Shown here one piece after another: positions 60,332-64,000 of a DNA stretch of 64,000 bases; within the stretch, counting starts at the first letter, position 1, and every line of letters starts with the position of its first letter. Made by a program: the position numbers and the translations under genes. Origin of the DNA: Hydrogenophaga crassostreae (GTDB lineage Bacteria; Pseudomonadota; Gammaproteobacteria; Burkholderiales; Burkholderiaceae_C); NCBI RefSeq assembly GCF_001761385.1, contig NZ_CP017476.1:4515501-4579500 (forward strand), given 5' to 3'. The notes below the pieces were generated by a model that did no database searches, was not told the origin of the DNA, and saw only the letters and a list, made by a program, of their open reading frames with translations.

Positions 60332-62806
60332 ATGCGCCAACCCAGCCCGGCCGGAATCCCCATCCAGAAGTACCTTGCGCGACTCTATTGGCTGGGGGTC
60401 ACACCTCTTCTCCTGCTGGCGGCCGGACTGGCCTTCAACAACGCCCAATCGATTCGCGCAGCCCAGGATGCCCAGGCCCGGCACATCAGCGCCAATTTTT
60501 CAAACGCGGTTGACCAACAGATTCAGACCACCATCAAGGTGCTTCAGGTCATCGCGCTGTCGCCGCACCTGGAAAATCAGGCTGAATGGCCACTGCTGTA
60601 CCAGGAAGCACAAAAGGTCCAGACGATTCTGGGCAGTTCGGTGGGGATCCTGGAGCCCTTCGAGCCCTACGAGAAGCGCATGAACACCTCGCTGCCCTTC
60701 GGCGCCGAGTACCCCCCGACATCCAGGTCCAACGGGTTCCAGGCCTTGCCCGCGGCCATCGAGTCCCTCGAACCTGCGGTCAGTGATGGCGGGGTCAACG
60801 AGCTCAATCAAACCACGGCCATCGCGGTCGTGGTCCCGGCCGTCCGAGACGGGCGGGCTATCTACGCCGTGGTGAGCGCCATGAAGGTCGACAGGCTCCA
60901 GCGCCTGATCGAGCGCTTTGACCTGCCCGCCGGATGGACCATGGCACTGCGCGACGGCGCCGACCAGACCTTGGCCCAAGTCGGGCCAGACAAGCTTGAC
61001 GACCCGGACATCCATGCCTCGCCCGATCGGTTCGCGGTCAACTCACAGGTCGATCGCTGGCGCGTGGTTTTGCGCATTCCCAGCAGCGCGCGCTACATGC
61101 CGCTCATGACCTCGGTCGGCGCCCTGGTGCTCTTGATTCTGGCGGCCACGCTGGCCGGTGCTTTTGGCAGCCGCCTGGCTGGCCGCCGACTGGCCCAATC
61201 GCTCGCGGCGCTCGCTGGTGGCACCGATGCCGGCGAACTGAAGATCGCCGAAATTCAACAAGCGCAGACGGTGCTCAATGAGGCCGCGGCCAGCGCGCGG
61301 CGTAACGACGCCCGCTTCCGAAGGCTGTTCCAGGACGCCCCGATCGGCATGCGACTGACCGACCGCGAGGGGGTGGTGATGGCCCAGAACGCCGCATTCG
61401 AGGAGATGTTTGGCTACACCATGGAAGATGCACCGAACATCCAGAAGTGGATGGAGCTGGCGCACCCCGATCCGGCCTACCGCCAGCGCGTGGGCGCCAT
61501 GCGGTCTGAAGTCACAAACAACGAAGACGGGACCAGGAAGCGCACGAGCACCCGCCTGATCCAGGTCACCGACAAACAAGGCAAGGTGCACGAGGTGCAA
61601 GCCCAGGGCAGTTTTTTGCCCGATGGCCTGCTGGGCAGCTTCATCGACGTGACCGACCTGCGCAAGGCAGAAGACAACCTGCGGCTTTGGGCCGAATCGT
61701 TCCTGCACTCCGGATTGCAACTGGTCATCGCGGACCCCAACACCAACACCATCCTCACCGCCAATCCGGCCTTTGCGCGCGCACGCGGCTACACCCCCGA
61801 GGAAATGACCGGCATGCCCGTCACACGCTTGCTGCCGCCGGAAGACCTGGAGCGTATTCAAGCCGCGCTGGTCGAGCGCCGGAACCTGACCCACTTCGAG
61901 TTCACGGGTGAACACCTGCGCAAAGACGGCAGCCGCTTCCCGGTCGCCGCCCAGAGCACCGTCTCACGCAACGAGGCCGGGCAACCCGTTTCCCGTTTGA
62001 CTTACGTGATCGATCTGACGGAGCGCCAGCGCGCGGAGGCCGAAATTCGCTCGCTTCACGCCTCCCTGGAACAAAGGGTGGCCGACCGAACCGCCCTGCT
62101 GAGCCAGGCCAACCAGGAACTCGACAGCTTTGCCTATACCGTGTCGCACGATCTGCGCTCACCACTGCGTGCGATGGACGGTTTCCTGCATCTGTTGCGC
62201 GAAGAGCATGGCGATCAACTGCCCTGCGAGGCCCATGAGCACCTGAACAAAATCAACAATGCCATCTTGCGCATGAAGAACCTGATCGAGGGCATTCTCA
62301 CGCTCACCCACAGCGCCCGCCACGACCTCGCCCTGGAACCCGTCAACCTGTCCGACGCCGTGTCGCGCACCCTCCAGGACTGCGCCAATGCCGAGCCCGG
62401 TCGAAACATCCACTTCGAGATTCAGCCCGATGTCATCGTCACAGGCGACGCCAAGATGCTGGAAGTCGTTGTGAGCAACCTGGTGAGCAATGCCTGGAAG
62501 TACACCGCCAGGGCCGCCTCGCCGAGCATCCGATTTTTCTCTGAAACCAGAGGTGGCGAAACCTGGTTCTGCATTCAGGACAACGGCGCAGGCTTCGACA
62601 CAGCCTATGCGGACAAGCTGTTCCAACCTTTCCAGCGCCTGCACCGCCACGAAGAATTCCCCGGCATCGGCATCGGTCTGGCCACTGTGCGCCGCATCGT
62701 GGTGCGCCACGGTGGCAGCATCACGGCCGAATCCAGTCTTGGCGAGGGTGCATGCTTTCGGTTCACCCTGAACGCAAGCGCACAAAAACCAGCGACAACT
62801 GGCTGA
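60332..62806 (+). CDS. PAS-domain sensor histidine kinase
   Basis: The 824-residue protein has two transmembrane helices (about 19-38 and 258-280) that enclose a ~215-residue sensor, two PAS domains (about 325-430 and 445-560), a short coiled coil, a HisKA domain with YTVSHDLRSPL (His606) and an ATPase with NLVSNAWKY, DNGAGFD and GIGIGLATVRR. The phytochrome-like HisKA type (SHDLRSPL) usually signals to a separate regulator. No receiver gene is adjacent. It is divergent from the TetR gene. Confidence 0.9.
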   Translation: MRQPSPAGIPIQKYLARLYWLGVTPLLLLAAGLAFNNAQSIRAAQDAQARHISANFSNAVDQQIQTTIKVLQVIALSPHLENQAEWPLLYQEAQKVQTILGSSVGILEPFEPYEKRMNTSLPFGAEYPPTSRSNGFQALPAAIESLEPAVSDGGVNELNQTTAIAVVVPAVRDGRAIYAVVSAMKVDRLQRLIERFDLPAGWTMALRDGADQTLAQVGPDKLDDPDIHASPDRFAVNSQVDRWRVVLRIPSSARYMPLMTSVGALVLLILAATLAGAFGSRLAGRRLAQSLAALAGGTDAGELKIAEIQQAQTVLNEAAASARRNDARFRRLFQDAPIGMRLTDREGVVMAQNAAFEEMFGYTMEDAPNIQKWMELAHPDPAYRQRVGAMRSEVTNNEDGTRKRTSTRLIQVTDKQGKVHEVQAQGSFLPDGLLGSFIDVTDLRKAEDNLRLWAESFLHSGLQLVIADPNTNTILTANPAFARARGYTPEEMTGMPVTRLLPPEDLERIQAALVERRNLTHFEFTGEHLRKDGSRFPVAAQSTVSRNEAGQPVSRLTYVIDLTERQRAEAEIRSLHASLEQRVADRTALLSQANQELDSFAYTVSHDLRSPLRAMDGFLHLLREEHGDQLPCEAHEHLNKINNAILRMKNLIEGILTLTHSARHDLALEPVNLSDAVSRTLQDCANAEPGRNIHFEIQPDVIVTGDAKMLEVVVSNLVSNAWKYTARAASPSIRFFSETRGGETWFCIQDNGAGFDTAYADKLFQPFQRLHRHEEFPGIGIGLATVRRIVVRHGGSITAESSLGEGACFRFTLNASAQKPATTG

Positions 62807-62867
62807 TGTGCCTGCGCCAGTCGCCCGGACGACGCGCCACACCGAGCCCCTGTGCCACCATTCGGGC

Positions 62868-64000
62868 ATGCAAAAAACATTTGATCTGATCGTGTTCGGT
62901 GCCACGGGATTTACCGGGCGCCTGGTGGCGGAATACCTCCACAAAACCTATGGTGTGGACCAGACGGTGAAATGGGCCATGGCCGGGCGCAGTGAAGCCA
63001 AGCTGAAGCGGGTGCGTGATGAGCTGGGCATCGGCCCCGATTTGCCGCTGCTGGTGGCCGACGCCAGCGACACCACCGCACTCAAATCCCTGGTGGCGCA
63101 AACCCGCGTGGTGATCACCACGGTGGGGCCCTACCAGATGGTGGGCAACGAGCTGGTGTTGGCATGCGCCGAAGCCGGCACCGACTACGTGGATCTGTGC
63201 GGCGAACCCGGCTGGATGGCACAGAAGATTCCACAACTGCAACCCATTGCAGCGGCCAGCGGCGCGCGCATCGTGTTCTCCTGCGGGTTCGACTCCATCC
63301 CGTTTGACCTGGGCGTTCTGTTCCTTCAGACCGAAGCCCAGCAGCGCTTGGGCAAACCACTCACCCGTGTGCACGGTCGGGTCAAGGTGATCAAGGGCGG
63401 GCCTTCGGGCGGCACCGCCGCCAGCCTGCTGGCCACCATGGAAGCCGTGGGCCGCGACAAGTCCCTCATCAAGATCTTGGGCAACCCCTTCGCGCTGGTG
63501 CCCGGCTTCAAAGGCCCGCGACAACCCAACGACCACATCGCCGAATGGGACGAACTGGCCAACAGCTGGACATCGCCCTTTGTGATGGCCCCGATCAACA
63601 CCAAAAACGTGCACCGCACCCACGCCCTGCTCGGCCACCCCTGGGGCACCGATTTCATCTACAGCGAGCGCATGCTCACCGGCAAAGGTGAAAAAGGCGA
63701 GCTAAGGGCCAAGAAGGCCGCGCGCAACGACAAGTTGCAGAACATCTTGCTCGCCATCGGCCCGACCCGCGCACTCATTCGCCGTTTCGTGCTGCCCAAA
63801 CCCGGCGAAGGCCCGACCCTGGAGCAGCGTGAGAAGGGTCACTATGAAGTGCTGTTCGTGGGAAAAACTGCCGACGGACGCGTGCTGAAGGCCACGGTGA
63901 AGGGCGATCGGGATCCCGGCTACGCCTCCACCTGCAAGCTGATCAGTGAAGCGGCCTTGTGCCTGGCAAACGAGGACGCGCTGCCGAAAGCAGCCGGTGG
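62868..64000 (+). CDS. Saccharopine dehydrogenase-like oxidoreductase (partial)
   Basis: The first 377 residues are present; the gene runs off the right edge. It begins MQKTFDLIVFGATGFTGRLVAEYL with a Rossmann-type GATGFTG loop, then AGRSEAKL and DYVDLCGEPGW, CGFDSIPFDLGV, which are features of the trans-acting enoyl reductase / saccharopine dehydrogenase NADP-binding group. No operon partner is seen before it; it starts 61 bp after the kinase. Substrate unknown. Confidence 0.9.
   Translation, partial: MQKTFDLIVFGATGFTGRLVAEYLHKTYGVDQTVKWAMAGRSEAKLKRVRDELGIGPDLPLLVADASDTTALKSLVAQTRVVITTVGPYQMVGNELVLACAEAGTDYVDLCGEPGWMAQKIPQLQPIAAASGARIVFSCGFDSIPFDLGVLFLQTEAQQRLGKPLTRVHGRVKVIKGGPSGGTAASLLATMEAVGRDKSLIKILGNPFALVPGFKGPRQPNDHIAEWDELANSWTSPFVMAPINTKNVHRTHALLGHPWGTDFIYSERMLTGKGEKGELRAKKAARNDKLQNILLAIGPTRALIRRFVLPKPGEGPTLEQREKGHYEVLFVGKTADGRVLKATVKGDRDPGYASTCKLISEAALCLANEDALPKAAG

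Overview
This window looks like a chromosomal segment of a Betaproteobacterium of the Burkholderiales, most likely Comamonadaceae (Hydrogenophaga/Acidovorax-like). The grounds are high GC content, a four-residue DksA finger reduced to one cysteine, a HslV with a Met-Glu-x-x-His-Gly propeptide, the dapF-DUF484-xerC order, and a branched-chain-type transporter operon joined to an acyl-CoA ligase. The family assignment is inference from gene content. I see no prophage, insertion sequence, CRISPR array or tRNA gene.

Layout. 1-4.6 kb (minus): the start of the division and cell wall (dcw) cluster, mraZ-rsmH-ftsL-ftsI-murE, with murE cut by the left edge and a four-copy MraZ operator upstream. 4.8-9.85 kb (minus): hslVU protease, a double-STAS protein and dksA. 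10.1-14.0 kb (minus): a COG0523 metal GTPase, then dapF-DUF484-xerC. 14.1-17.6 kb (plus): a NUDT19-like/LACTB2-like fusion, a small iron-permease-family protein and an unusual HTH/zinc-ribbon/J-domain protein. 17.9-18.2 kb (minus): the RNase P RNA gene rnpB. 18.3-23 kb: a MATE exporter, DUF2239, a COG2509 flavoprotein and a glycine-zipper protein. 23.3-29.5 kb (minus): a complete ribose operon rbsBACRKD behind a double LacI-type operator. 29.8-38.4 kb: htpX, pyrC-NYN/LOTUS-DUF3025, a LysR/CoA-transferase divergent pair, an ATM1-type ABC transporter and yciA. 38.5-40.3 kb: a lipoprotein with three DUF5648 and two DUF1566 units. 40.9-48.0 kb (plus): livHMGF, acyl-CoA ligase and livK, with GC-rich repeat-like spacers in the gaps. 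48.1-51.9 kb: DUF2784 and a hybrid sensor kinase. 52.1-60.1 kb (minus): a TetR-led acyl-CoA carboxylase/dehydrogenase operon. 60.3-64 kb (plus): a PAS histidine kinase and the start of a saccharopine-dehydrogenase-like gene that runs off the right edge.

How the genes work together. The left third is housekeeping: envelope synthesis, proteolysis and stringent response. The ribose operon is a self-contained uptake and phosphorylation unit under its own repressor. The liv-type transporter with its ligase probably imports and CoA-activates an organic acid. The TetR-led operon probably oxidises and carboxylates a branched acyl-CoA, but it lacks a hydratase or lyase.

The most striking feature is in the biotin carboxylase subunit of that operon. 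Five tandem 84-bp repeats (28 codons each, always in frame) are inserted in the hairpin between its two predicted metal-binding glutamates, adding about 157 residues inside the active-site domain. The repeat resembles the GC-rich palindromic elements in the liv operon gaps. Other points of interest are the cysteine-poor DksA beside a COG0523 GTPase, the 10-bp-periodic MraZ boxes, and a small HEXXH protein closing the carboxylase operon.
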